A DNA stretch of 34,225 bases from Methyloprofundus sp. (GCA_014859465.1 JACUUF010000031.1:1-34225), one strand, 5' to 3'. Positions 1 to 7,808 are shown, counted from the first letter of the stretch. Notes: generated by a model not told the origin, from the sequence alone. Made by a program: numbers and translations.

Positions 1-520
1 AAAACATCCGTATTCCTCGACATAAAACGTTCAAAGAGCAAGCGCAACGCGGCAAGTCATCAACCCGGCTGGTTCTATGGGTTTAAGCTGCATATCATTG
101 TCGATGACCGAGGAGAAATACTGTCATTTGCCATTACTAGAGGGAATGTTGATGATCGAAAGCCCGTGCCGAAGCTAAGCAAAAACATCATAGGCAAGCT
201 TTTTGGTGATAGAGGATACATTTCTAAAAAGCTAACGGAGCTTTTAGCTGCGAATGATGTGGAGCTTATTACGACACTTAAGAAAAATATGCAGCCGAAA
301 GTTATCGCTGCTTTCGATGACCTTTTACTCAAAAAGCGCAGTATTATTGAGACTATTAATGCTCAAGCTGAAAAATGTTTTTCAGCTTGAGCACTCGAGG
401 CACCGCTCGCTTACCAATTATATGATCAATATTGTTGCCTGTTTGGTGGCTTACTCGTATCAGAATAAAAAGTCGACTCTCAAATTACGAAGAGAGGACT
501 TATTGCCGTTACTTGTATAA
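1..520 (+). pseudogene. IS982-type transposase remnant, 5' truncated by the window, two frameshifts
   Basis: The reading frame must be stitched from three frames. Frame 3 carries RIPRHKTFKEQAQRGKSS up to about base 65. Frame 1 then gives WFYGFKLH, the DDRGE and GNVDDRK segments, LFGDRGYIS and KKNM up to about base 366. Frame 2 continues with LKNVFQLEHSRHRS and AYSYQNKKS to a TAA at 518-520. These are hallmarks of IS982-family DDE transposases. Each junction is explained by one extra base, a C among 64-66 and a G near 367, so no intact protein can be made. The aspartate in GDRGY and the glutamate in SIIETIN are probably catalytic residues of the DDE triad, by family analogy. The left end lies outside the window, and I could not fix the right inverted repeat, which would be expected shortly after 520. 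Confidence 0.85.
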
Positions 521-763
521 TGGCTTATCCCTAACTGAGGCCATTTACTAAAAATAAGTTATATGACTTATTTTCAGCTACTTGAACGATAATTAAATTT
601 AAAATTCTATTTTTTAAAACGGCAATGATTGCAGTTGCATTAGTCCTGTATAAAATTTGTACAATCTAATGATAAACCTTTATTCACAAAGGCTTGAGTG
701 AGTTACGCAAAAATAACGCACACTGCTATCCACAGAAAATGTGGGTAACTGTCATTTAGCTGT

Positions 764-830
764 CAGGAGAGCGAGTAACTTGACTTTTTAATTCATGGCA
801 TTTAAAAGTATAAAAGTTGTGTAGAGACCT
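764..830 (+). repeat. Dispersed repeat, partial copy of the 10755-11071 element
   Basis: Aligned without gaps to 10994-11060, this segment matches at 61 of 67 positions by eye. The shared part includes TTTTTAATTCAT, TTTAAAAGTATAAAAG and TTGTGTAG. Only the right part of the element is present here: I found no matching left terminus between 520 and 764. It is therefore either a truncated copy or a fragment carried by another element. Confidence 0.8.
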
Positions 831-896
831 GTGCATTATATGAGGGATAAGGCCACTACTCCACTTTGTTTGCCGTGCTAAATTTTAGACAAAAAA

Positions 897-917
897 AAGG
901 CCTACTAAGTAGGCCTT
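897..917 (-). terminator. Rho-independent terminator after tal (bidirectional)
   Basis: A perfect 9-base stem, AAGGCCTAC (897-905) and GTAGGCCTT (909-917), closes a 3-base loop. It is flanked by an A run on the left and a T run on the right, so it can end transcription on either strand. It lies 25 bases beyond the tal stop codon. Confidence 0.9.
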
Positions 918-942
918 TTTTCTTAGTCGCTTAAAGTAGAAA

Positions 943-1926
943 TCAAGCCTCTAATTCAGCTAAACGATTAGCTAATACTTCTTCTAAAGTCACTAAAGCT
1001 TTTTCAAAGCCTTCAATACCTTCAGCAAGTTTATCTGTTGCCATACGATCAGCCGCATGCATTTTATCAAAAGTTGCTTTATCAACATTGATTTCTTCAA
1101 GATCCATTAATACCGCTTTCGCTGGATCAAGTTTACGCGGCAACTCACCTTCAGTCGCTTGCAATTCTGCCAATAAAGAAGGCGCAATAGTTAATAAATC
1201 ACAACCAGCTAACTCAGTGATTTCACCAAGGTTACGGAAACTTGCACCCATAACTTCAGTTTTGAAACCGAATTTTTTGTAATAATTGTAAATTTCAGTT
1301 ACAGAAACAACACCGGGGTCTTCAGCTGGCTCATAAGAATCACGGCCTGTATCTTTTTTGTACCAGTCAAGAATCCGACCAACAAAAGGAGAAATTAGGG
1401 TAATTCCATTTTGCGCACAAGCAATCGCTTGGTGCTTACCGAAAATCAAAGTTAAATTAGTATGAATACCTTCTTTTTCAAGAACTGAGGCTGCTTGAAT
1501 ACCTTCCCAAGTCGCTGCAACTTTAATTAAGATACGCTCACGGCTTACCCCTGCCGCTTCATACTGCGCAATTAAATCGCGACCTTTAGCAATAGTTGCA
1601 TCTGTATCATAAGAAAGACGTGCATCAACTTCTGTAGAAACACGCCCTGGTACGATCTCAAGAATTTTAAGCCCAAAAGAAACCGCCAAGCGATCAAAGG
1701 CAAGGCTTACAACCTCTGCAGCAGAAGCTGCAGCGCCTAATGTTGTCCGCGCCCCCTTTAAAGTATCATCAACAATACCTTGATACTGAGGCATTTGGGC
1801 CGCAGCAGTAATCAACGAAGGATTAGTTGTTGCATCACGGGGGGTAAATTTTTCAATTGCACCGATATCACCTGTATCAGCAACAGCAACAGTTACTGCT
1901 TTAAGTTGATCTAATAAATTAGCCAT
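943..1926 (-). CDS. tal: Transaldolase
   Basis: This 327-residue protein is a full-length TalB-type transaldolase. It exchanges a dihydroxyacetone unit between sedoheptulose 7-phosphate and glyceraldehyde 3-phosphate, in the cytoplasm. The Schiff-base lysine lies in [11 protein letters not shown] at residue 135, and the N-terminal [12 protein letters not shown] segment is also characteristic. An upstream in-frame start would add 14 residues, but [11 protein letters not shown] is preferred because AAAGGTG lies 7 bases before that ATG and family proteins start here. In a RuMP organism the enzyme belongs to the rearrangement phase that regenerates ribulose 5-phosphate. It is the last gene of the leftward RuMP block and is separated from the upstream repeat-protein gene by a 322-base leader containing two hairpins, so it probably has its own promoter. 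Confidence 0.96.
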   Translation of the reverse strand: MANLLDQLKAVTVAVADTGDIGAIEKFTPRDATTNPSLITAAAQMPQYQGIVDDTLKGARTTLGAAASAAEVVSLAFDRLAVSFGLKILEIVPGRVSTEVDARLSYDTDATIAKGRDLIAQYEAAGVSRERILIKVAATWEGIQAASVLEKEGIHTNLTLIFGKHQAIACAQNGITLISPFVGRILDWYKKDTGRDSYEPAEDPGVVSVTEIYNYYKKFGFKTEVMGASFRNLGEITELAGCDLLTIAPSLLAELQATEGELPRKLDPAKAVLMDLEEINVDKATFDKMHAADRMATDKLAEGIEGFEKALVTLEEVLANRLAELEA

Positions 1927-2248
1927 ATATTGACACCTTTTATAATTAAAAATGAAAAAACAACGCACTAAATACGTCGATAAATTTGAGAGCTTATCAA
2001 ACCTATCTTTACGCCACTAAGCTAAATATTATTAAAGCTTAGTTTTTCTAGCTTTTAATCTTTTACTCAAAGAAGATTAAAAACAGGTTAATTTTTATTG
2101 AATAGATAAAAATAATAAATCCACTTTTCTTAATTCGTGTGCAATTAAGAAAAGTGGATTTGATTGATAGCCCTGTTTAGTTATTGTAACAAACATTATT
2201 ACCCCCGCCTATCAAGACTGAAAGTAATATAAGTACTAAATATTCAAA
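1927..2248. other. Spacer and probable tal leader
   Basis: There is no gene in these 322 AT-rich bases. Two perfect inverted repeats stand out: a 10-base stem at 2053-2062/2073-2082 and a 19-base stem at 2117-2135/2143-2161. The second is the probable terminator of the gene ending at 2249. Transcription of tal must either read through or begin in the stretch between these hairpins and 1926; I could not pick a convincing promoter. Confidence 0.6.
2117..2161 (-). terminator. Long perfect hairpin after the soluble GVxKYL gene
   Basis: The 19-base arm 2117-2135 pairs perfectly with 2143-2161 around a 7-base loop. On the minus strand it is followed by an ATTATTTTTAT stretch, so it can act as a terminator for the gene ending at 2249. 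The U tract is broken, and the stem is unusually long for a simple terminator. Confidence 0.65.
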
Positions 2249-2863
2249 CTAACGCGCTTGTTGACTCAAGTATTTTTCAACACCGGTTAAAGCAACAACT
2301 GGATCAGCTACCTCATTAATAGCTTCTGCAGCAACTTGCTTTGCAGCACTAGCCTGTTTTGCTAAATATTTAGCTACGCTGCTAGTGGTATGCTTTGGTC
2401 TGCTCTCTAAATACCGAGCAACGCCAGTCGGCTTACTACTCACAACTGCAGGTTTGTTTTTAGCTTCTAATGCCTGTTTAAGCATATATTTACTAACACT
2501 GGTAACTGTTGTTACTTTGCGAGTCGCCAAATATTTAGAAACACCACTTTTGACTGGCTTTGCATCAACATTATCCGCTAAGTATTTTGCTACACCTGTT
2601 GCGCCTTTAACATCAACTTGAGCTTGTTTAGCAGCAATAGCCTGTCTTGCGACATATTTAGCCACACCACTTTTTTGCGCTTGTCCTTGTAGGTATTTTT
2701 CAACACTGCTTGGGCCTCTAGAGATTGTGCTGTGCTCATTTAAATACTTAGCAACTCCAGTCAGCTGCCCATCGGAAGATGCACTTACGCTTTCATCACT
2801 ACGATAAACAGCTTGAGTGGATGATTTTTTACTGGAAAAAATATCTGATATAAAGCCAAACAT
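2249..2863 (-). CDS. Soluble GVxKYL-repeat protein, function unknown
   Basis: I do not recognise this 204-residue protein. It has no signal peptide. A hydrophobic start, MFGFISDIF, could form an amphipathic helix. The rest is nine copies of [GS]V[AES][KR]Y[LMV], starting at residues 36, 53, 66, 90, 107, 122, 147, 162 and 194. They are separated by 13-32 residues of Ala/Lys/Gln/Ser/Thr-rich linker, which looks flexible or helical. The C-terminus, GVEKYLSQQAR, resembles that of the protein encoded just upstream (GVEKYMRNQNRG). Only two bases separate the two genes, and GGGGGTAAGT, formed by the last codons of the upstream gene, can serve as ribosome binding site, so the pair should be translationally coupled. 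Multivalent short motifs suggest binding of a repeated partner or self-assembly; this is inference from architecture. Confidence 0.85.
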   Translation of the reverse strand: MFGFISDIFSSKKSSTQAVYRSDESVSASSDGQLTGVAKYLNEHSTISRGPSSVEKYLQGQAQKSGVAKYVARQAIAAKQAQVDVKGATGVAKYLADNVDAKPVKSGVSKYLATRKVTTVTSVSKYMLKQALEAKNKPAVVSSKPTGVARYLESRPKHTTSSVAKYLAKQASAAKQVAAEAINEVADPVVALTGVEKYLSQQAR

Positions 2864-2865
2864 AC

Positions 2866-3552
2866 TTACCCCCGGTTCTGGTTACGCATATACTTTTCTA
2901 CGCCTGTGGTTTTGTTTGCCGCAGCTTTTTTCTGTTCTACAATTTTTTGAGCAAGATATTTAGCAACACCTGACTTAGGTGTTGGTTGATTTGCCTCTAA
3001 GTATTTTGCTACCCCTGAAAGTTTAGGCGTTTTACTCTGTAAATATTTAGCTACACCAGTTAAACCGTTTGCACTTTCAGTGCTTGCTTTAGTTTTAGTT
3101 TTAGTTATTCCCTTAGATTTTTTAGAGTACAAGAATCCTGCAACCCCTAAAACCACGATAGCAAACAGTGGATTCATTGAAGATTCTGCTTCTGCTTCTG
3201 CTTCTGCTTCAGCTGCAGTCTCAGCGGCCTTTTCTTCTACTTTTTCTGTCCACACAGCTAAAGTAATTGACTCAGAGTTTATCTCTGCTTTTTTATGCTT
3301 ATATTCTGTATCATGATAAAGCACTTCTGGCTGAAAAGTAGCTGCGGGATAATTAGCATCCGGCTTTGTTTTTTCGCCTAAAGGCGCACTTGAACTGTGC
3401 GCCGAAGAAGAGCTTTCATGTTTATAGTCTGTATCTTGGAATAAAACTTTGGGTTGAAAATCCGATGCAGGATAATCATTCGCCGCCATTACAAGAGGAC
3501 TTGCAAGGAATAAGGCTGTAAATAGGCCTTTCTTGATATTATTTTTTTTCAC
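2866..3552 (-). CDS. Membrane-anchored GVxKYL-repeat protein, function unknown
   Basis: Not recognised. The chosen start is GTG at 3552, because AGGTG lies 6 bases upstream; a GTG at 3561 is in frame but has no ribosome binding site. The 228-residue product has these parts in order. A signal peptide (MKKNNIKKGL, then a hydrophobic core) probably cleaves near VMA/AND. Two tandem repeats of the form YPAxxFQPxVLxxDTxYKH lie at about residues 25-46 and 66-87. An acidic Glu/Ala run precedes a membrane segment, PLFAIVVLGVAGFLY, at about 128-142. A basic stretch, KKSKGITKTKTK, follows, and four GVxKY[LM] copies begin at about 166, 180, 195 and 217. The positive-inside rule places the N-terminal repeats in the periplasm and the GVxKYL tail in the cytoplasm, where it can meet the soluble partner encoded downstream. 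It sits directly after tkt in the RuMP block. Confidence 0.85.
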   Translation of the reverse strand: MKKNNIKKGLFTALFLASPLVMAANDYPASDFQPKVLFQDTDYKHESSSSAHSSSAPLGEKTKPDANYPAATFQPEVLYHDTEYKHKKAEINSESITLAVWTEKVEEKAAETAAEAEAEAEAESSMNPLFAIVVLGVAGFLYSKKSKGITKTKTKASTESANGLTGVAKYLQSKTPKLSGVAKYLEANQPTPKSGVAKYLAQKIVEQKKAAANKTTGVEKYMRNQNRG

Positions 3553-3585
3553 GCAATTCACCTATATGTCGTAAGAAACGAAAGA

Positions 3586-3645
3586 AGCCACTGATAGAGT
3601 ATAACTAATCAGTGGCTATTCGTAAATGAGGATAAAAATATCCTC
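3586..3645 (-). terminator. Two hairpins following tkt
   Basis: The first hairpin after the tkt stop pairs 3639-3645 with 3628-3634 (7 bases, AAAA loop). The second pairs AGCCACTGAT (3586-3595) with ATCAGTGGCT (3608-3617) around a 12-base loop. Neither is followed by a clean T run on the minus strand, so termination may be partial and let some tkt transcripts continue into the repeat-protein genes. Confidence 0.5.
3598..3626 (-). promoter_or_regulatory. Candidate sigma-70 promoter of the GVxKYL gene pair
   Basis: On the minus strand TTTACG (3626-3621) and TATACT (3603-3598) are 17 bases apart. They match the consensus boxes at 4 of 6 and 5 of 6 positions. Transcription would start about 40 bases before the GTG at 3552. 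The -10 box begins in the loop of the 3586-3617 hairpin, so promoter and hairpin overlap. Confidence 0.4.
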
Positions 3646-3660
3646 TATACGTTTTTTAGA

Positions 3661-5646
3661 CTATAAAACTTCTTTTACAGTTTTAACAACGTTTTCAACT
3701 GTGAAACCAAAGTGTTTCATCAATACGTCGCCTGGCGCAGATTCACCAAAGGTATCGATACCAACAACGCCACCCTCTAAGCCAACATATTTACGCCAGA
3801 AGTCAGTAACACCTGCTTCAATCGCAACACGTTTAACACCTGGAGTTAAGATGCTATCTTTATAAGCCTGATCTTGGCGATCAAACACATTAGTCGATGG
3901 CATAGAAACAACGCGAGCGTTAATACCTTCAGCAGCAAGTGCGTCTTGAGCTTTAGCCGCCAAGTCAACTTCAGAACCTGTTGCAATTAAGATAACTTGT
4001 GCATCACCTTTAGCGTCTGACAATACGTATGCACCTTTGCGCATCGCAGTAAAATCAGCAACATCATGTTTACGCCCCGGAATGCCTTGACGACTTAGCA
4101 CTAAGCTAGATGGCCCATCTAAACGCTCAACTGCCGCAGTCCAAGCAACAGCGACCTCAACAGAATCTGCAGGACGCCATACATCCATATTAGGAATGAA
4201 ACGCATTGCAGCAGTGTTTTCAATGGGCTGATGAGTAGGACCGTCTTCACCCTGACCGATAGAGTCATGAGTTAAAACGGCAACCGTACGAATTTTCATC
4301 AATGCAGCCATGCGGAACGCACTTTTCGCATAATCAGAAAACATGTGAAATGTTCCACCGAATGGCATTAAACCACCGTGTAGCGCCATACCATTCATGA
4401 TCGCATACATGCCAAATTCACGTACACCATAAGAGATGTAGTTACCAGGCTCTTTACCGCTCACATGCTTAAAACTTGAACAGCTGGTTAAGTTAGAACC
4501 CGTTAAATCAGCAGAGCCACCTAAAAATTCAGGTAATATCGGCGCTAATGCAGCAATAATTTTTTGTGATGCTTGACGAGAAGCTAATGATTCTGCTTTT
4601 TCGTTAGTATCAGCAATCATTGCATCTGTTGCTGCTTTCCAGTTTGCTGGTAATTCTTTCGCCATACGACGCTTGAATTCAGCCGCTAATTCTGGAAATT
4701 CTTTTGCATAAGCTGCAAACTTAGCATTCCAAGCAGATTCTTTTTCAGCGCCCGCAGCTTTAGCATCCCAACCAGCATAAATATCAGCAGGAATTTCAAA
4801 AGGAGCAGGAGTCCAACCTAACTCTTTACGTGTTAGCGCTACTTCTTCGTCGCCTAATGCAGCACCATGACAGTCATGACTACCAGATTTATTTGGTGAA
4901 CCGAAACCGATGATTGTTTTACAACAAATCATAGAAGGCTTATCTTTAACTGCTTTAGCTAGAACAATGGCTGCATTAATTGCATCGGCATCGTGCCCAT
5001 CCACAGAAATAACATGCCAACCGTAAGACTCAAAACGTCTAACAGTGTCATCTGTATACCAGCCATCGATGTGACCATCAATAGATATATTATTGTTATC
5101 CCAGAACGCAATTAAATTACCCAAGCCCCATGTTCCCGCTAAAGAGCAAGCCTCATGAGAAATGCCTTCCATCAAGCACCCATCACCTAAAAACACATAA
5201 GTGTGGTGATTAACTATATCATACCCAGGACGATTGAATTCGTTAGCTAATAACTTTTCAGCCATAGCAAAACCAACACCGTTAGTTATACCTTGGCCTA
5301 GAGGACCTGTTGTTGTTTCAATACCAGGCGCATAACCATACTCAGGGTGACCAGCACATTTTGAGTGTAATTGACGGAATGTTTTTAATTCATCCATAGG
5401 CAGGTCGTAACCTGACAAATGTAATAATGAATAAATTAACATAGATCCATGACCATTAGATAGCACGAAACGATCGCGATCAGACCATTCTGGATTCGTT
5501 GGATTATGTTTTAAATGATCATTCCATAATACTTCAGCGATATCCGCCATACCCATAGGTGCGCCAGGATGACCTGATTTTGCTTTTTGAACAGCATCCA
5601 TGCTCAAAGCGCGTATGGCGTTCGCAAGTTCTCTACGCGAAGACAT
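3661..5646 (-). CDS. tkt: Transketolase
   Basis: This 661-residue protein is a full-length TktA-type transketolase. It moves two-carbon ketol units between sugar phosphates using thiamine diphosphate and a divalent metal. The cofactor motif starts at GDGCLMEG (residues 154-161) and ends at NNN (184-186). SGHPGAPMG near the N-terminus and [16 protein letters not shown] in the central domain are family signatures. In the RuMP cycle it joins with transaldolase to rebuild ribulose 5-phosphate from fructose 6-phosphate and triose phosphate. The ATG at 5646 has AGGAGA 6 bases upstream. A strong terminator separates it from phi, so it is probably transcribed from its own promoter in the 5647-5738 interval. 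Confidence 0.97.
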   Translation of the reverse strand: MSSRRELANAIRALSMDAVQKAKSGHPGAPMGMADIAEVLWNDHLKHNPTNPEWSDRDRFVLSNGHGSMLIYSLLHLSGYDLPMDELKTFRQLHSKCAGHPEYGYAPGIETTTGPLGQGITNGVGFAMAEKLLANEFNRPGYDIVNHHTYVFLGDGCLMEGISHEACSLAGTWGLGNLIAFWDNNNISIDGHIDGWYTDDTVRRFESYGWHVISVDGHDADAINAAIVLAKAVKDKPSMICCKTIIGFGSPNKSGSHDCHGAALGDEEVALTRKELGWTPAPFEIPADIYAGWDAKAAGAEKESAWNAKFAAYAKEFPELAAEFKRRMAKELPANWKAATDAMIADTNEKAESLASRQASQKIIAALAPILPEFLGGSADLTGSNLTSCSSFKHVSGKEPGNYISYGVREFGMYAIMNGMALHGGLMPFGGTFHMFSDYAKSAFRMAALMKIRTVAVLTHDSIGQGEDGPTHQPIENTAAMRFIPNMDVWRPADSVEVAVAWTAAVERLDGPSSLVLSRQGIPGRKHDVADFTAMRKGAYVLSDAKGDAQVILIATGSEVDLAAKAQDALAAEGINARVVSMPSTNVFDRQDQAYKDSILTPGVKRVAIEAGVTDFWRKYVGLEGGVVGIDTFGESAPGDVLMKHFGFTVENVVKTVKEVL

Positions 5647-5738
5647 ATTCTTCTCCTGAGTTATTTTATAAGTTATTAAACGTAAAAATAGACATGCATT
5701 AAAGGGTGTCTATTCTATAATTCTTTTAAGAAATAAAA

Positions 5739-5763
5739 AAACGAGTAGCAAAGCTACTCGTTT
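5739..5763 (-). terminator. Rho-independent terminator of the hps-phi operon
   Basis: An 11-base perfect stem pairs 5753-5763 with 5739-5749 around a 3-base loop. On the minus strand it runs straight into a T tract (TTTTTTTT, then ATTTC). It lies a few bases beyond the phi stop. Confidence 0.9.
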
Positions 5764-5768
5764 ATTTT

Positions 5769-6302
5769 CTATTCCATGTTAGCGTGTCTCTCTCTCATTA
5801 TCTCTTCTGGAATACCTTTCTCATGAATAATATGAGAAACAGTAGACTCTAGAAATAATAATGTTGACAATTCAAATACTGTTCCCATAGGCATACCCTT
5901 CACTTTAGCGTACATATCAGGAGTACCGATCTGGAACACACCATCAGCTAAATCAGCGATAGTTGACTCGCTTTTTGCAGAGATCAACACAATATCAGCG
6001 CCAACTTCTTTCGCTTTCTTTGTAAAGGCAATCAACTGTTCAGTCTCACCAGAGCCTGAAATAATAATTAATAAATCACCTTGTTTAATGCTTGGCGTGA
6101 CAATCTCACCTACAACACTAACATCGTAACCGCTGTGTACTAATCTCATGGCAAAAAAGTTACCCACAAGTTTAGAACGACCAGCACCCGCTAGAAAGAT
6201 ACGATTTGCTTTATCAAGCATTGCTGTCAACTTTTCATCATATGAATCATCAGTTGCAGCAAGAATACTTGTTAATTTATCTACGACAAGTTGTTGATGC
6301 AT
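5769..6302 (-). CDS. hxlB: 6-phospho-3-hexuloisomerase
   Basis: This enzyme, often called phi in methylotrophs, isomerises 3-hexulose 6-phosphate, the product of hps, to fructose 6-phosphate. The 177-residue protein is a single SIS (sugar isomerase) domain of normal family length. The phosphate-binding loops are GAGRSKLV (39-46) and ISGSGETE (81-88), and the C-terminal ERHANME segment is typical of the family. The gene starts 11 bases after the hps stop, with AGGA 8 bases before its ATG, so the two form an operon. It ends just before a strong terminator. The pairing with hps separates it from other SIS proteins such as the diaA product encoded at 7805. Confidence 0.95.
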   Translation of the reverse strand: MHQQLVVDKLTSILAATDDSYDEKLTAMLDKANRIFLAGAGRSKLVGNFFAMRLVHSGYDVSVVGEIVTPSIKQGDLLIIISGSGETEQLIAFTKKAKEVGADIVLISAKSESTIADLADGVFQIGTPDMYAKVKGMPMGTVFELSTLLFLESTVSHIIHEKGIPEEIMRERHANME

Positions 6303-6313
6303 AATATCAATCC

Positions 6314-6955
6314 TTATGCAGCGTCAACTAATTCACGAATTTCGCGAGCCGCTTGAGCAGGAGATGCTGCACCATAGATAGCTGCACCCACAACAATAAT
6401 GTCTGCACCAGCACGAACTACGTCTTGAACTGTCGCTTGGTTAATGCCGCCAGCAACAGAAACACGCACATTCAAGCCTAAGTCAGCAATTAATGCTAAG
6501 TCATTGAATGGTGTATGACCTGCTGCTTGTGCATCAAGACCTGTGTGCACACCAACGATCTGTGCGCCAGCTTCTACAGTTGCACGTGCACATGCTGCTT
6601 TATCGTCAACATTGATTAAATCAATTTGAGCTTCTGCACCATGAGCGTTTGCTGCTGCAATAACACCTTTACAAGTTGCTAATCCTGAAACACCCAATAC
6701 TGTACAGATATCTGCACCAGCAGCATAAAAAGGAGTTGCTTCGTATTCGCCAGCATCCATTGTTTTAAGGTCAACTAATAACAATTTGTTTGGAAATCTA
6801 GCTTTTAATTCTTTTACTAAGTTAATACCATTGTGTTTGATACATGGTGTACCGATTTCGAAGATATCAATTGATTCGGCTACTTGCTCAGCAAGTGCGA
6901 TAGTTGCGTCGAAATCTAAAGAATCTAATGCCATTTGAATTAATGGTGTTGCCAT
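6314..6955 (-). CDS. hxlA: 3-hexulose-6-phosphate synthase
   Basis: This enzyme, often called hps, condenses formaldehyde with ribulose 5-phosphate. It is the formaldehyde-fixing step of the RuMP pathway and the strongest metabolic marker in the window. The 213-residue protein is a TIM barrel of the orotidine-5'-phosphate decarboxylase superfamily. The superfamily's metal and catalytic D-x-K-x-x-D motif is seen as DLKTMD (62-67), and FEIGTPCIKHNG and VSVAGGIN are phosphate- and substrate-binding segments. The ATG has GGAG 8 bases upstream. phi follows after 11 bases. A good candidate promoter lies at 7016-7044, so the pair should be transcribed independently of the dolP cluster. Confidence 0.96.
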   Translation of the reverse strand: MATPLIQMALDSLDFDATIALAEQVAESIDIFEIGTPCIKHNGINLVKELKARFPNKLLLVDLKTMDAGEYEATPFYAAGADICTVLGVSGLATCKGVIAAANAHGAEAQIDLINVDDKAACARATVEAGAQIVGVHTGLDAQAAGHTPFNDLALIADLGLNVRVSVAGGINQATVQDVVRAGADIIVVGAAIYGAASPAQAAREIRELVDAA

Positions 6956-7014
6956 GTTATGTACTCCGATTTAGTTATAATTTTATTACATACTTTTATT
7001 TTTATGCGAACAGA

Positions 7015-7044
7015 ACTTTAAATCAGAAAGCAGGCTTATGTCAA
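7015..7044 (-). promoter_or_regulatory. Candidate sigma-70 promoter of hps-phi
   Basis: On the minus strand a perfect TTGACA (7044-7039) is followed, 18 bases on, by TAAAGT (7020-7015); TTTAAA at 16 bases spacing is an alternative. Both -10 candidates match consensus at 4 of 6 positions. This gives a leader of about 50-55 bases before the hps ATG. The spacer 6956-7214 is otherwise AT-rich and without genes. Confidence 0.5.
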
Positions 7045-7214
7045 ATCCTAATCTTCCGCTTAACTCATTAAAAACTTTCTGTTTATTCCATTCACACCCT
7101 ACCTTAAGCTTTGCTTAATTTCTTAATTGCGCAAACATCCTTTAATTAACAACAACTAACCTCGCCATTTTGAAGAGCTTTATTAATTTTTTAATTCAAA
7201 AAAAATCTTCTTTT

Positions 7215-7808
7215 TTAATTTTTTTTTCCTGCATAGTCAATGTATTCGAAAACAGCCACAATTTTACTAACATCAGCAACATTTTGCGCTGCTTTAGCCG
7301 CAGCAACCCCCTCTTCCTCATGCACAATACCCATCAAATACACTACTTTTCTTTCCGTAATAACTTTAACGCGCGTTGCATCAAAGCCCGGCTTTCCCTT
7401 TATCTTAGTTAATGCATCTTTAACTTTAATGGTTATTAAGACATCCTCACCACGCGCCTGCATAGTCGAAAGGGGAGCTACGACCATTTCGTTGTGCACC
7501 AATTTTACGCCAGAAATAATTCGTATATTGGCAATTATTTTTTCTCGTATGGCTTCAGATTCAGCCTCACCAGTCACCAGCACCTTGCCATTATAGGAAG
7601 TGATATTAAAGTGCGCACGCTCCTTTACATCATCCAAAGCATGCAGTTCAATGATTGCACTATCCTCAATATTCTCATCCAAGGCAATAACGACACTACT
7701 ACGCCTATCATGCAAGAACGAAAGTCCGGTTAATTCAGCAAGGCTATTTGCCAAACTGCTGCAAGCTGTCAAGCAAAAAATTAAAAACAACGCGAGGCTT
7801 AATTTCAT
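7215..7808 (-). CDS. dolP: BON-domain outer-membrane lipoprotein, DolP (YraP) type
   Basis: The 197-residue product begins with a short signal peptide and a lipobox, LTAC, placing the lipidated cysteine at residue 16. Two BON domains follow, at about residues 45-115 and 120-190. The second half contains segments such as VKVITERKVVYLMG and GVAAAKAAQNVADV. BON domains bind phospholipid or other envelope surfaces. In Escherichia coli DolP is an outer-membrane lipoprotein needed for envelope integrity and septal wall cleavage. The start codon overlaps the diaA stop by 4 bases (ATGA), indicating translational coupling. Synteny with lpoA-yraN-diaA-dolP of E. coli supports the name. Confidence 0.85.
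   Translation of the reverse strand: MKLSLALFLIFCLTACSSLANSLAELTGLSFLHDRRSSVVIALDENIEDSAIIELHALDDVKERAHFNITSYNGKVLVTGEAESEAIREKIIANIRIISGVKLVHNEMVVAPLSTMQARGEDVLITIKVKDALTKIKGKPGFDATRVKVITERKVVYLMGIVHEEEGVAAAKAAQNVADVSKIVAVFEYIDYAGKKN

Larger units (their letters stand above)
521..942. other. Gene-free spacer between IS remnant and tal
   Basis: About 420 bases, AT-rich, with no convincing gene. It holds an imperfect hairpin (TATCCACA at 727-734 against TGTGGGTA at 740-747), a 67-base dispersed repeat at 764-830 and the tal terminator at 897-917. The spacer probably accumulated from insertion of mobile elements next to the transposase remnant. Confidence 0.7.

Noticed and set aside
2249-3070. 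Possible CRISPR array because of regularly recurring short sequence
   Set aside because: The recurrence is at protein level (GVxKYL codons with synonymous differences), spacing is irregular, and the frame is open throughout.
3180-3215. Simple-sequence tract of TCTGCT units as a phase-variation repeat
   Set aside because: It is a hexanucleotide-type repeat encoding Glu-Ala pairs in frame, so length changes would not shift the frame; it fits a low-complexity protein segment.
7240-7596. Plus-strand 118-codon open frame
   Set aside because: Antisense to dolP; composition is Thr/Ser/Ile-rich as expected for a shadow of an Ala/Val-rich gene.
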